NCBI RefSeq assembly: GCF_900107975.1
Contig: NZ_FNVF01000004.1
Location: 337,151-401,150, forward strand
DNA length: 64,000 nt
Reading direction: 5' to 3'
Source of the DNA: Paenibacillus sp. UNC499MF
GTDB lineage: Bacteria; Bacillota; Bacilli; Paenibacillales; NBRC-103111
The notes beneath the pieces were generated by a model, which did not search any database, was not told where the DNA came from, and saw only the letters and a list, made by a program, of their open reading frames with translations. Positions 25,671 through 34,799 of this stretch are shown in pieces. Made by a program: the position numbers and the translations under genes. The stretch's first letter is position 1, and each line of letters opens with the position of its first letter.

Positions 25671-26393
25671 GTGAAAAAAATAATTACATTTAGTGCGCTT
25701 GCGGGACTATTTTTGGGTCTTAGTTATACGTACCTGTTCAGCCCACCTACCTCTGCCTCACTATCAACTAAAACCTATATAAATTTAACCGATATGCGGA
25801 AAGAAATAGACCGATTAACAAGAGAAGATCCTAGTTTAGGCCTTAGCTCCAATCCTTATGCTTTTATTAAAAACAATAAAGAATATGAGCGAATCGTTAA
25901 AATGGGTTACCCGGCGCTGCCTGTTATTGAAGAGCGGATTACGGAAGGAAACAGTTTTGGATTGGATAAATATATTTTGGCAGCTGCGGCTGAAGAAATA
26001 GCCAAAGTTGATTTGAAAAAAAGTGAATTTAGATGGTCGGACCCCGAAGAATTTACACGATCATGGAACCTCCATTTGAAAACTGTTCCGGATAAAGTAG
26101 ACAAAATCGTGAGTTCCACGGAGTCTGCGGAATGGAAAAATGAAAAATTGGTTGAACTGGGTGCTCCTGCAATACCTTTTATTTTGGATATAGTAGAAAA
26201 AGGAGCAAAGGAACTGGAACCTTCGCTGCAAAAAATAGTCCATTCAAGCACGGTCTCCTCTGTCTCACCCTCCCAGTTTAATGCGCAGCTGTGGAAAACC
26301 GACCATAAAGAAGATACACGAATTCTGAAAACAATGGTTGATAAAGCGGTAGAAAAGGAAGTTTCTACACATTTTCGAATGAACAAAAATTAA
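25671..26393 (+). CDS. Secreted or membrane-anchored helical-repeat protein
   Basis: 240 residues from a GTG whose AGGAGGG site overlaps the end of the preceding gene, so the two are co-translated. Residues 1-30 are a signal peptide or anchor (IITFSALAGLFLGLSYTYLF). The mature part has two HEAT-like units, VKMGYPALPVIEERI and VELGAPAIPFILDIVE, separated by a charged stretch with RWSDPEEFTRSWNLHLKTVP. No catalytic motif is recognisable. HEAT-type proteins act in binding other proteins, so it may be the partner of the preceding secreted protein; that is inference. Confidence 0.65.
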   Translation: MKKIITFSALAGLFLGLSYTYLFSPPTSASLSTKTYINLTDMRKEIDRLTREDPSLGLSSNPYAFIKNNKEYERIVKMGYPALPVIEERITEGNSFGLDKYILAAAAEEIAKVDLKKSEFRWSDPEEFTRSWNLHLKTVPDKVDKIVSSTESAEWKNEKLVELGAPAIPFILDIVEKGAKELEPSLQKIVHSSTVSSVSPSQFNAQLWKTDHKEDTRILKTMVDKAVEKEVSTHFRMNKN

Positions 26394-26410
26394 GTAGGGT
26401 CTGTATGAAG

Positions 26411-26458
26411 GAGCTGTCTAAAGGTAGGTTACCTACTTTCGGACGGCTCTTGTCCTTT
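26411..26458 (+). terminator. Terminator closing the AT-rich gene group
   Basis: GAGCTGTC/GACGGCTC outer stem with inner AGGTAG/CTACTTT-like pairing, followed by TTGTCCTTTT. Confidence 0.65.
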
Positions 26459-26586
26459 TAACGGAGACAATCAATAGTTGAATCAGGTACTATCTCTCCT
26501 CACTGACCAAACGCATAATTTCTTCCTTTTCGATCCATATTACAGGAAGGAATTGGGCCGGGTGGCTACAAAAGGAGTGTGGATCT

Positions 26587-27957
26587 ATGGATACCGTCGT
26601 GATGGCGCGGGCGCTGTTCGGCACGTCAATGGCGTTTCATATTATTTTTGCGACTCTCGGGGTCGGGGTTCCGATGATGATCGTGTTTGCGGAAATTATG
26701 TATCATGTCAAAAAAGACCGGGACTACGTGGTGCTCGCCAGAAGGTGGACGAAAGCTTCGGGTATTCTGCTCGGCGTAGGCATCCCGTCGGGAACGATCG
26801 TCGGCGTGATGCTCTCTCTGCTCTGGCCGGGCTTCATGCGGATCGTCGGGCAGGTGATCGCCCTGCCGTTTCAGATCGAAATGTGGGCCTTTTTCTTCGA
26901 GGCCCTCTTTATGTCGATCTACTTGTACGCGGCCGACCGGCTGCCTCCGATCGCCCGGATCGTCAGCGTCATCTTCGTGGCGATCGGGGCAAGCGCTTCG
27001 GCGGTGATGATCACGGACGCGCATGCCTTTATGAACACGCCGCGGGGGTTTACCATCAACGCGAACGGAGACTTCGTCGACATCCGTCCGTGGGAGGCCG
27101 TGTTCAACCCGAGCTTTTGGTCGACGGCCCTGCACGTGCTGTCTACCGCTTATATGACAGGCGCCTTCGCCGTGGCGTCGGTAGCGGCCTATAAGCTGTT
27201 GAAGGCGCGCAAAGCTCCCCGCGAAGCGGATTACCACCGCAAGGGACTGTTCCTCGCGCTCATCTTCGGCGGCATCATGACGGCCTTCACGGCGGTCAAC
27301 GGACATGCGACGGCCCAGATGCTGCACCATCACATCCCCGAAAAGCTCGCCGCCGCCGAAGGGCTGTTCGAGACGCAGTCTCACGCCCCGCTTGCGATTT
27401 TCGGCAAAGTCGACGAAGAGACGCAGTCCATCAAGGGCGCGATCGAGCTGCCGGGCTTTCTCAGTCTGCTAGCAGGCAACCGTTTCGACACCGTGGTCCG
27501 GGGCCTCAACGAATTCCCGCGGGAGAACTGGCCGCCGCTGTACATTCACACCCTCTTTAACCTGATGGTGTTCATCGGCATGTTCCTGCTTGCACTGGCC
27601 TTCCTGGGCCTGCTCATCCGCATCTGGTTCAAAAAGCCCTACCCGCGCTGGCTGTTGACCGTCCTTGTCGCTTCGGGGCCGCTCTCCATGCTGGGCATCG
27701 AAATTGGCTGGATTTTCAGCTGTACCGGCCGGCAGCCCTGGACGGTTTACCACGTGCAGCGGACCAGCGAAGCCGCCCTGCAGTCCAAGGGCATCGGCAC
27801 CCTGTTCGTCATGTTCATATCCGTCTACGCGTTCCTGCTTGTCGTGACGTCGATCGTCATGCACGTCTACTTCAAGCGGCATCCCGTCTCGGAAGCACTC
27901 GGACTTGCCGCCGCTAACGGAGAACAGCCTCAGGCTGCCAAGGGGGCGATTACATGA
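26587..27957 (+). CDS. cydA: Cytochrome bd-type quinol oxidase subunit I (YthA/CioA type)
   Basis: 456 residues, ATG after AAAGGAGTG. Subunit I carries the hemes and the quinol site and reduces oxygen without proton pumping. The N-terminal ARALFGTSMAFHIIFA includes His18, a heme ligand, QIEMWAFFFEALFMSIYLY is typical, and WTALHVL-type helix and GWIFSCTGRQPWTVY follow as in the family. The loop after the sixth helix is short, so this is the short-Q-loop form, like the cyanide-insensitive oxidases and B. subtilis YthA. It overlaps subunit II by four bases. Confidence 0.92.
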   Translation: MDTVVMARALFGTSMAFHIIFATLGVGVPMMIVFAEIMYHVKKDRDYVVLARRWTKASGILLGVGIPSGTIVGVMLSLLWPGFMRIVGQVIALPFQIEMWAFFFEALFMSIYLYAADRLPPIARIVSVIFVAIGASASAVMITDAHAFMNTPRGFTINANGDFVDIRPWEAVFNPSFWSTALHVLSTAYMTGAFAVASVAAYKLLKARKAPREADYHRKGLFLALIFGGIMTAFTAVNGHATAQMLHHHIPEKLAAAEGLFETQSHAPLAIFGKVDEETQSIKGAIELPGFLSLLAGNRFDTVVRGLNEFPRENWPPLYIHTLFNLMVFIGMFLLALAFLGLLIRIWFKKPYPRWLLTVLVASGPLSMLGIEIGWIFSCTGRQPWTVYHVQRTSEAALQSKGIGTLFVMFISVYAFLLVVTSIVMHVYFKRHPVSEALGLAAANGEQPQAAKGAIT

Positions 27958-28979
27958 GCGACGTAACCTTGGCGGTAAGCGTACTGTGGGTATTCCTGTT
28001 CACGTATTCGATTCTCGGCTCCATCGACTTCGGCGCGGGGTTCTGGGCGATGTACTTCAGCGGTCAGCATCATACGAAGGCGGGAGCCCTCGCGAACCGG
28101 TATTTGTCGCCGACGTGGGAAGTGACGAACGTGTTTCTCGTCCTGTTCGTCGTGGCGCTTGCGGGTTTCTTCCCGAAGGCGACCCACATGCTGGGCGCGG
28201 CCCTGCTCGTGCCGGTCTCGCTCGTTCTCCTGCTGCTGCTCATACGCAGCACGTTCATGGTCTACGCCTATTCCGTGGCCAAGCACGGCCGCCTGCTGCG
28301 GGTCGTTTCCGGGATAACGGGCCTCCTTATTCCGGGGCTTCTGGTCAGCGTGCTGCCGATCACGCTGGGGGGATTCGTCACCGTCGAAAACGGTGTGCCG
28401 GCCCTTCACCTCGGCGAACTGTTCACCAGTTTGACGGAGTACGCGCATCTGGGCTTCGGGCTGTCGACCGAGCTGTTCATGTCCGCGCTCTTCCTGGCGG
28501 ACTACTCCCGCGAGGCGGGGGACGAGGAGACGTACCGCGATTACCGCAGGCTGGCGATTATCTGGGGGCCGATTAACCTTCTGATGGCCCTGCTCACCGT
28601 GAGCACCTTTTCCGAGCATGCGCCCTGGATGGTAGAGGGTTTCAAGCGCTACGCCCCCTGGTTTGGCCTTTCCGTGGCCGCCTTTATCACTGCCTATATT
28701 TTGCTGCTAAAAAGAAGGCCGGACGGACGCAGCGGTTACCCGCGGGCTTCGATCATCACGGTCATCATCCAGTACGGACTGGCGAGCTATGCGTATTTTT
28801 CCGCTCACATGCCTTACCTGGTGTATCCTCATTTAACGTTCGACGAAGGGATTACGAACCCGACGATGTTCCGTTCGCTTTTTATCGGATATATCGTCAG
28901 CTCGGCTATTCTGGTCCCGGTTTTCTACCTGTTCTGGAGGCTTTTTCTCAAAGACAAACGTTATCTGCAAAAGGAATAG
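27954..28979 (+). CDS. cydB: Cytochrome bd-type quinol oxidase subunit II (YthB/CioB type)
   Basis: 341 residues, with the start overlapping the cydA stop (ATGA). It has about eight to nine membrane segments and the family N-terminus VLWVFLFTYSILGSIDFGAGFWAMYF. It binds no heme and stabilises subunit I. No cydCD or cydX-like gene follows. A weak GC hairpin (28991-29013) without T-run is the only sign of a terminator. Confidence 0.92.
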   Translation: MSDVTLAVSVLWVFLFTYSILGSIDFGAGFWAMYFSGQHHTKAGALANRYLSPTWEVTNVFLVLFVVALAGFFPKATHMLGAALLVPVSLVLLLLLIRSTFMVYAYSVAKHGRLLRVVSGITGLLIPGLLVSVLPITLGGFVTVENGVPALHLGELFTSLTEYAHLGFGLSTELFMSALFLADYSREAGDEETYRDYRRLAIIWGPINLLMALLTVSTFSEHAPWMVEGFKRYAPWFGLSVAAFITAYILLLKRRPDGRSGYPRASIITVIIQYGLASYAYFSAHMPYLVYPHLTFDEGITNPTMFRSLFIGYIVSSAILVPVFYLFWRLFLKDKRYLQKE

Positions 28980-29051
28980 ATCGGAGCAAACGGGGCCCTT
29001 CCGGGGCCCTGTTCCAGTTTGGTTATAACGATTTTCTCCGGCTTGTTCGGG

Positions 29052-29081
29052 TTGACATTCCTTTCCAACGGGTGATACAAT
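29052..29081 (+). promoter_or_regulatory. Sigma-A promoter of the BmrCD leader
   Basis: TTGACA, 18-bp spacer, TACAAT. It drives the leader ORF and, by read-through, the exporter genes. Confidence 0.8.
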
Positions 29082-29138
29082 CACACCTAGTTGACGCGAA
29101 AGCGCAGAAAAATGACCGGAGAAGAAAGGGTGGTATCG

Positions 29139-29237
29139 ATGTTTAGAATGTTGCCTGTGCATGGACTGCATCCGTATGCAGTGAACAAGGGAACAGCTCA
29201 ATATTCGGTACACCCGTTAAACCGCACGTCGGGATAG
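29139..29237 (+). CDS. Short leader peptide upstream of bmrCD
   Basis: A 32-codon ORF with AAAGGGTGG five bases before its ATG. The product reads MFRMLPVHGLHPYAVNKGTA and so on, with no family. It lies between a strong promoter and an intrinsic terminator in front of a BmrCD-type exporter. In B. subtilis the bmrB leader ORF occupies this place and ribosome stalling on it controls transcription into bmrCD. Bases 29206-29211 (CGGTAC) and 29226-29230 (ACGTC), inside this ORF, are complementary to the ascending arm of the terminator, so an antiterminator could form when ribosomes stall early. Confidence 0.7.
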   Translation: MFRMLPVHGLHPYAVNKGTAQYSVHPLNRTSG

Positions 29238-29320
29238 CGGCGTTCAGACGCCCGCATTTTCCTGAATAAGGGCTGCCAGCAGCCGGTTTAATGAAGCGCA
29301 GACTTTGCCGCGCTTTTTGA

Positions 29321-29359
29321 GGACGTACCGTTTGTTTGTTGAACGGTGCGTCCTTTTTT
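29321..29359 (+). terminator. Attenuator terminator in the bmrCD leader
   Basis: A 12-bp stem GGACGTACCGTT/AACGGTGCGTCC with one mismatch and a TGTTTGTTG loop, followed by TTTTTT. It is located after the leader ORF and 100 bp before the first exporter gene, so it would cut transcription before the operon. A smaller GCGC hairpin with TTTTT at 29293-29319 lies just ahead. Confidence 0.85.
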
Positions 29360-29461
29360 CGTGGCCCCGCAAGGAGGCCGCCCTCATTTTTCTACATAGA
29401 AACGAACGCGGAAACGGAGAAAAAGAGCGTTTTTCGTGGATTAAGAAAGAAGGTGACCTGT

Positions 29462-31213
29462 TTGTTCAGTATTTTGCAGAAGCTGAGCTGGTTTTTCAAA
29501 AGGCATTGGATCCGCTACACCGTAGCGATTACGCTGCTGATCGTGGCCGGTATCGCGGAAATTATTCCTCCGAAGATTCTCGGTTACGCGGTCGACGAGA
29601 TTCATATGGGCTCGATTACGGCGGACCGGCTGTTCGCCATGATCGCGTGGACGCTGGGAATTACGGTCATTATTTATTTGATGACCTATGTTTGGATGTA
29701 CCAGTTGTTCGGAGGCGCTTTTCTGGTGGAACGCGTGCTGCGTTCCAGATTTATGCGGCATCTGCTGAAGATGACGCCGACCTTTTTCGAAAAGTACCGG
29801 ACGGGCGATCTGATGGCCCGCGCCACCAATGATCTCCGGTCCGTCTCCGCTACGGCGGGCTTCGGTATTTTGACGCTGGTCGATTCCAGCGCGTTTATGC
29901 TCGTAATTCTTTTTACGATGGGCGTCACGATCTCCTGGAAGCTTACGTTCGCGGCCCTGCTGCCGCTTCCGTTCATTGCGCTGGCCATGAAGTTTTACGG
30001 CAAAACGATTCACGAGCGGTACATGATCGCGCAGGATGCGTTCGGCCAGATGAACGACCAGGTGCTGGAAGCGACGGCGGGCGTCCGGGTTCTGCGGGCG
30101 TACGTTCAGGAAGCCAACGAGCAGGAACGCTTCCGCGAGCTGACGGAGGATGTGTACGACAAGAATATTGCGGTCGCCAAGATCGACGCTTTGTTCGATC
30201 CGACCATTAAGCTGCTCGTCGGGGCGAGTTACCTGATCGGCCTTGGCTACGGCGCGTATCTCGTGTTTCAGACGGAGCTTACGCTGGGGCAGCTCCTATC
30301 CTTCAACATTTACCTCGGGATGCTGATCTGGCCGATGTTCGCGATAGGCGAGCTTATCAACATCATGCAGCGGGGCAATGCTTCTCTGGACCGGGTCAAC
30401 GAAACGCTGGGATACCGGCCCGATGTGCAGGACGTCCCGCAGCCGGCTGCGGATGCGAAGCCGGGGACGATCGGCTTCCGGGAAGCCGCGTTCAAATACC
30501 CGTCCTCCGTTATTCCCAATCTGGAGGACATTACCTTCACGCTGCGCCAAGGGGAGACCCTCGGCGTGGTCGGCCGGACCGGCAGCGGGAAATCCACGCT
30601 GCTGAAGCAGCTGCTGCGGCAGTACCCGGCCGGCGGCGGCTCGATCACCATCGACGGCGTGCCTATCCAGCAGATTCCGCTGGAGAAGCTGCAGTCGTGG
30701 ATCGGCTACGTGCCGCAGGAGCAGATTCTGTTCTCCAAGACCGTGCGGGAGAACATCAAGTTCGGCAAGTCCGACGCCAGCGAGGACGAAGTGCTGCAGG
30801 CAATCGAGCGGGCGGCTTTCACGCAGGACATCGGGACGCTGGCGAACGGGCTCGACACGCTTGTCGGCGAGAAGGGCGTAGCCCTGTCCGGCGGCCAGAA
30901 GCAGCGTGTCTCGCTGGCGAGAGCCTTGATCGCCGACCCGGAAATTCTGCTGCTCGATGATGCGATGTCGGCCGTGGATGCACGGACCGAAGCGAGAATC
31001 ATCGAGAACATCCGGCGGGAGCGTGCCGGCAAAACGACGCTCATCTCCACGCATCGGCTGTCCGCCATCGAGCACGCGGACCGGATTCTCGTCCTCGACG
31101 AGGGCCGGATTGTCGAAGCGGGAACCCACGAAGAGCTGCTGGCGCTGGGCGGCTGGTATAAGGAACAGTACGAGCGTCAGCAGGTCGAATCCAATTTGAC
31201 GGAAGCGGGGTGA
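29462..31213 (+). CDS. bmrC: Heterodimeric multidrug ABC exporter subunit BmrC
   Basis: TTG at 29462 follows AAGAAGGTGA and gives 583 residues beginning MFSILQKLSWFFKRHW, which matches the start of B. subtilis YheI (BmrC); the frame extends back to 29336 but through the attenuator. The N-terminal half is a six-helix exporter domain; the C-terminal half is the ATPase with Walker A GRTGSGKST and signature LSGGQKQR. At the catalytic Glu position Walker B reads LLLDDAMSAVDA, with Asp, so its own site is degenerate, as in BmrC. Works only together with BmrD. Function is drug efflux after ribosome-targeting antibiotic stress. Confidence 0.92.
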   Translation: MFSILQKLSWFFKRHWIRYTVAITLLIVAGIAEIIPPKILGYAVDEIHMGSITADRLFAMIAWTLGITVIIYLMTYVWMYQLFGGAFLVERVLRSRFMRHLLKMTPTFFEKYRTGDLMARATNDLRSVSATAGFGILTLVDSSAFMLVILFTMGVTISWKLTFAALLPLPFIALAMKFYGKTIHERYMIAQDAFGQMNDQVLEATAGVRVLRAYVQEANEQERFRELTEDVYDKNIAVAKIDALFDPTIKLLVGASYLIGLGYGAYLVFQTELTLGQLLSFNIYLGMLIWPMFAIGELINIMQRGNASLDRVNETLGYRPDVQDVPQPAADAKPGTIGFREAAFKYPSSVIPNLEDITFTLRQGETLGVVGRTGSGKSTLLKQLLRQYPAGGGSITIDGVPIQQIPLEKLQSWIGYVPQEQILFSKTVRENIKFGKSDASEDEVLQAIERAAFTQDIGTLANGLDTLVGEKGVALSGGQKQRVSLARALIADPEILLLDDAMSAVDARTEARIIENIRRERAGKTTLISTHRLSAIEHADRILVLDEGRIVEAGTHEELLALGGWYKEQYERQQVESNLTEAG

Positions 31214-31219
31214 TCGGCC

Positions 31220-33298
31220 TTGCACACAGGCAAACGTTTGGTGCAGTACGCACTTCATCATAAAAAATTGTTTATTCTTGCCCTTCTTATGCTTACGGTC
31301 GCGGTGGCGGCGGAGCTGTCGGGTCCTTTTATCGCCAAGCGGATGATCGACACGCATATCCTCGGAATCGAGCAGCCCTGGTACAAAATCCGGCAGGAAG
31401 CCGGCAGTGCCGGAATTGCCGCTGAAAACGGGGACACCGTAACCTACGGAGGTGACGTCTACAAACGCGGAGACCGTTTCGCGGAAGGCGAAGCGCGCGG
31501 TGACGAAGCCAGGCTGCTTCAGGTCGGCACGCGGTTCGTTTTCGTTAACGGGCCAATCGCCTTCGACGGCCAGCGGTCCTGGCAGGACGGCAAGCTGACG
31601 GTCACGAGAGGCGGAGAGAACGCCGTATACGAGGCGAAGTCGCTGACCCAAGGCGAGCTGTATGTGTTCTACCGGCCGGAACTGGCCAAATTAATCCGGC
31701 TTGCCCTGCTTTATCTAGGGCTGCTGGCCGTAGCGGCTGTTTTCACTTTCGGAGAACGATATATGCTCCAGGTTTCCGCGAACCGGGTTATCCAGAAGCT
31801 GCGGCTGGATGTGTACAGGCAGATTCAGCGCCTGCCCATCCATTATTTCGATAATCTACCGGCCGGAAAAGTCGTATCCAGAGTGACCAACGATACCGAG
31901 GCCGTCCGCGATTTGTTCGTGACGGTTCTGGCGAACTTTTTCACCGGCTTCGTTTATATCACCGGTATCTTTATCGCCTTGTTCCTACTGGACGTGAAGC
32001 TGGGCGCGATTTGTCTTCTGATCGTTCCGCTGCTGGTGGTCTGGATCATCGTTTACCGTAAATACGCTTCGCGGTACAACAAAATCATCCGTTCGCGCTT
32101 AAGCGACATTAACGGGATGATCAATGAAGCGATCCAGGGGATGACGATCATCCGTGCGTTCCGCCGCCAGAAAGAGACGATGGAGGAGTTTGAAACGCTC
32201 AACGAGGACTACCTCAAACACCAGCAGAAGCTGCAAAGCTTGAACGCCTTCACCTCCCATAACCTGGTCGGGGTGCTGCGGAACATATCTTTCGCGCTGC
32301 TGCTCTGGCATTTCGGGGGCGCCGCGATGGGGACGGGAGCCGAATCCGTAATCTCCTTCGGGGTGCTGTATGCTTTCATCGACTACTTGAACCGGCTCTT
32401 CCAGCCGATCACGGGAATCGTGAATCAGCTTGCGACGCTCGACCAATCCATCATTTCGGCCGGACGCGTATTCGAGCTGATGGATGAGCCCGGCGAAGAC
32501 GTGGCCGAAGGCCGTCTGCCCCGCTACAAAGGCAACGTCAGCTTCGAGCAGGTTTCCTTTGCTTACAAGGAAGATTATGTGCTCAAGAACATCTCCTTCG
32601 AGGCGAAGCAAGGTCAGACAGTGGCACTGGTGGGTCATACCGGCTCCGGCAAAAGCTCCATCATGAATCTGCTGTTCCGGTTCTATGATCCGCAGAAAGG
32701 AACGATCCGGGTGGACGGCCAGGATATTACGGCCATGCCCAAGCAGCTCCTGCGTCAGCACATGGGAATCGTACTGCAGGATCCGTTCCTCTTCACGGGC
32801 ACGATTGCGAGCAATGTCAGCCTCGGAGACGGCACGATTTCGCGGGAGAAGGCGGATGCGGCGCTGCGCGATGTCGGCGGCGAGCGCATATTCGCCAACC
32901 TGCCGGGTGGCTTTGACGAGCCTGTGCTTGAAAAAGGGAGCACCCTCTCCGCGGGCCAGCGGCAGCTGATCTCGTTTGCGCGTGCGCTTGCTTTCGATCC
33001 GGCGATTCTGATCCTGGACGAAGCGACCGCCAACATCGATACGGAGACGGAAGCCGTGATTCAGGCCGCGCTCGATGTCGTCAAGAAAGGCCGGACCACT
33101 TTCATCATCGCGCACCGGCTGTCTACGATCCGCAGCGCGGATCTGATTCTGGTCCTGCACCGCGGAGAGATTGTGGAACGGGGGAATCACGAAGAACTGC
33201 TGGAGCTTGGCGGCCGATACTCCCAGATGTACCGCCTGCAGCAGGGAGGCGGCGCTGCCCCGGACGGTGTCACAACCGGTATAGCCTCTTCTACTTAG
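31220..33298 (+). CDS. bmrD: Heterodimeric multidrug ABC exporter subunit BmrD
   Basis: 692 residues from a TTG at 31220, six bases after bmrC. It has the ~100-residue extracytoplasmic insertion between helices 1 and 2 that characterises BmrD/YheH (after HILGIEQPWY). The ATPase domain has Walker A GHTGSGKSS, signature LSAGQRQL and an intact Walker B LILDEATANID with the catalytic Glu. The signature is altered while Walker B is intact, the mirror image of BmrC, so the pair has one active and one degenerate ATP site. Confidence 0.93.
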   Translation: MHTGKRLVQYALHHKKLFILALLMLTVAVAAELSGPFIAKRMIDTHILGIEQPWYKIRQEAGSAGIAAENGDTVTYGGDVYKRGDRFAEGEARGDEARLLQVGTRFVFVNGPIAFDGQRSWQDGKLTVTRGGENAVYEAKSLTQGELYVFYRPELAKLIRLALLYLGLLAVAAVFTFGERYMLQVSANRVIQKLRLDVYRQIQRLPIHYFDNLPAGKVVSRVTNDTEAVRDLFVTVLANFFTGFVYITGIFIALFLLDVKLGAICLLIVPLLVVWIIVYRKYASRYNKIIRSRLSDINGMINEAIQGMTIIRAFRRQKETMEEFETLNEDYLKHQQKLQSLNAFTSHNLVGVLRNISFALLLWHFGGAAMGTGAESVISFGVLYAFIDYLNRLFQPITGIVNQLATLDQSIISAGRVFELMDEPGEDVAEGRLPRYKGNVSFEQVSFAYKEDYVLKNISFEAKQGQTVALVGHTGSGKSSIMNLLFRFYDPQKGTIRVDGQDITAMPKQLLRQHMGIVLQDPFLFTGTIASNVSLGDGTISREKADAALRDVGGERIFANLPGGFDEPVLEKGSTLSAGQRQLISFARALAFDPAILILDEATANIDTETEAVIQAALDVVKKGRTTFIIAHRLSTIRSADLILVLHRGEIVERGNHEELLELGGRYSQMYRLQQGGGAAPDGVTTGIASST

Positions 33299-33443
33299 AA
33301 GCCGCCTGGGGAGGCTCCGGCCCGCCGCTGCCCGTCGTCCGGTTCACGCGGCAGAACATGCCGGTGGACGATTCGTGACTGTGCCAAGCTTGCAGCAGAT
33401 TTTCGGGAGAGGGCCTCCTTTCCTTTCCTTCACTATTTATGCC

Positions 33444-33472
33444 GGGCCCGGATAAGTCCGGGTCCTTTTTTT
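33444..33472 (+). terminator. Intrinsic terminator after bmrCD
   Basis: GGGCCCGGA-TAAG-TCCGGGTCC stem followed by seven T. Confidence 0.88.
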
Positions 33473-33714
33473 ATAAAATTTAAGGTATAATTAGGAAGAA
33501 AGAAGGCGGACGAATGAAACGCGAAGACGTCCTCGTACGTAAATTAAACGAAGGGTCACAAAATTCCGGGTGAAACGGCTTGCATGATTCGCGGACTGCT
33601 CCCGCGTTTATGTAGGGTTGTCCGGCCCGAGAGCTATTCCCATCCGGGTGGAAAATCAAATAGGACGGGGCGTTTCATTCATACGCCGCCATCCTGCGAA
33701 AAGAGGGATTTATC
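33473..33714 (+). other. Gap with a possible 19-codon ORF
   Basis: TATAAT at 33486 is followed by AGAAGGCGG and an ATG at 33514 opening a 19-codon frame (MKREDVLVRKLNEGSQNSG, stop at 33571). The peptide is hydrophilic and unknown; it could be a decayed gene start or a leader. Nothing else is recognisable before the next gene. Confidence 0.25.
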
Positions 33715-34020
33715 GTGAGTTCGGAAACGAAACGCGTTTTGAATGTGGTTCAGCTTATTGTGGAAATCGGAATCATTATCGGCTACGTTGTCGGCCTTAT
33801 CCCGTTCGGATTCTTATGGTCCGGCGGCTGGGTGGTGCCTCTCGTATTCGTGAGCGCCGTGATCGGCCTGATCAACGGCAACCGGACACTGCTTCCGGCG
33901 GTCGTCAACATCGTGCTGGCGTTCCTCAGCTTCATCCCGCTCGTCGGCTATGTCACGAGAATCGTCGGTCTGCTGGTGTCCGCGTACAACATTTCCCTGA
34001 TCAGACGCGACCAATACTAA
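33715..34020 (+). CDS. Small integral membrane protein
   Basis: 101 residues from a GTG 6 bases after AGAGGGA. Three to four hydrophobic segments (VVQLIVEIGIIIGYVVGLIPFG, WVVPLVFVSAVIGLI, LLPAVVNIVLAFLSFIPLVGYVTRIVGLLVS) cover most of the protein, with a short positive C-terminus SLIRRDQY. I do not recognise a named family. It is flanked by terminators, so it is expressed alone. Confidence 0.7.
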   Translation: MSSETKRVLNVVQLIVEIGIIIGYVVGLIPFGFLWSGGWVVPLVFVSAVIGLINGNRTLLPAVVNIVLAFLSFIPLVGYVTRIVGLLVSAYNISLIRRDQY

Positions 34021-34063
34021 GCTCAGCTCCTTCCCGGGAAGCTGCGGCGCTTTGAACGAAAGA

Positions 34064-34096
34064 AAACCCGTAAATCCAATGATTTACGGGTTTTTT
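34064..34096. terminator. Bidirectional terminator between convergent genes
   Basis: AAACCCGTAAATC-CAAT-GATTTACGGGTTT perfect stem with T-runs on both sides; it serves the small membrane protein gene and the convergent azoreductase gene. Confidence 0.9.
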
Positions 34097-34163
34097 CTGT
34101 CTGAGGGAAGGGGCCTTTGGGGAGCTTATCTCCGCCGCCCCTTCCATTTTCGAATCTTCCGGA

Positions 34164-34799
34164 CTAGAAGGTCCGGGCTTTTTCCTGTGCGTTTTTGATG
34201 GCGTCTTGTTTAATCTGCTCGGCGCGGTCGGGGAACTGAGCCATGCCTTCCACATAAAGCGTTTCGAAAGACGGTATGCCGAAGAAAGACATGATCGTTT
34301 TCAGATACGGGCTTCCGAAGTCCGATCCGGCTGTAGGGCCTTCCGAATAGATGCCGCCGCATGCATAGATGTGCAGCGCTTTTTTGTCGGTAAGCAGGCC
34401 GACGGATCCGTTCTCCGTATATTTGAACGTTTTGCCCGCCGTGCAGATCGTATCGATATAAGCTTTCATAAGGGGAGGAAAGGAGAAGTTCCACATCGGC
34501 GTAACGAAAACATATTTGTCTCCCGCCACAAACTGATCCGTCAGTTCGCCGAAACGCGTCACTTTTTTCTTTTCTTCTTCGGAAAGCTGATCAAAAGAGC
34601 TGCCCGAGCGAAGCTTGCCCCAGCCGCTGAAGACGTCGGTATCGATTTGCGGAATGTACGCTTTGTACAGGTCCAGGGTTACGATGTCGTCTCCGGGGTG
34701 ATTTTCACGGTAAGCATCGAGAAAAGCTTTGCCGACGGCCATGCTGTAGGAAGTCCGGTCGTCATGCGGGTGTGCCGTAATATAGAGAAGCGTAGACAT
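34164..34799 (-). CDS. azoR: FMN-dependent NADH-azoreductase (AzoR family)
   Basis: 211 residues from the ATG at 34799, with AGGAGGG upstream; the frame extends to 34925 without a ribosome site. A flavodoxin-like fold is shown by [28 protein letters not shown], where FMN phosphate is bound, and by [28 protein letters not shown], the family signature. It reduces quinones and azo compounds with NADH as a homodimer and is usually a thiol- or quinone-stress gene. Confidence 0.92.
   Translation of the reverse strand: MSTLLYITAHPHDDRTSYSMAVGKAFLDAYRENHPGDDIVTLDLYKAYIPQIDTDVFSGWGKLRSGSSFDQLSEEEKKKVTRFGELTDQFVAGDKYVFVTPMWNFSFPPLMKAYIDTICTAGKTFKYTENGSVGLLTDKKALHIYACGGIYSEGPTAGSDFGSPYLKTIMSFFGIPSFETLYVEGMAQFPDRAEQIKQDAIKNAQEKARTF

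Noticed and set aside
26478..27194. 238-codon frame starting before cydA in another phase
   Set aside because: It overlaps cydA, which has a perfect start and all family motifs; the sequence is Arg/Gly-rich shadow.
30296..31651. 451-codon minus-strand frame opposite bmrC/bmrD
   Set aside because: Antisense to conserved ATPase motifs and crosses a gene junction; no ribosome site.
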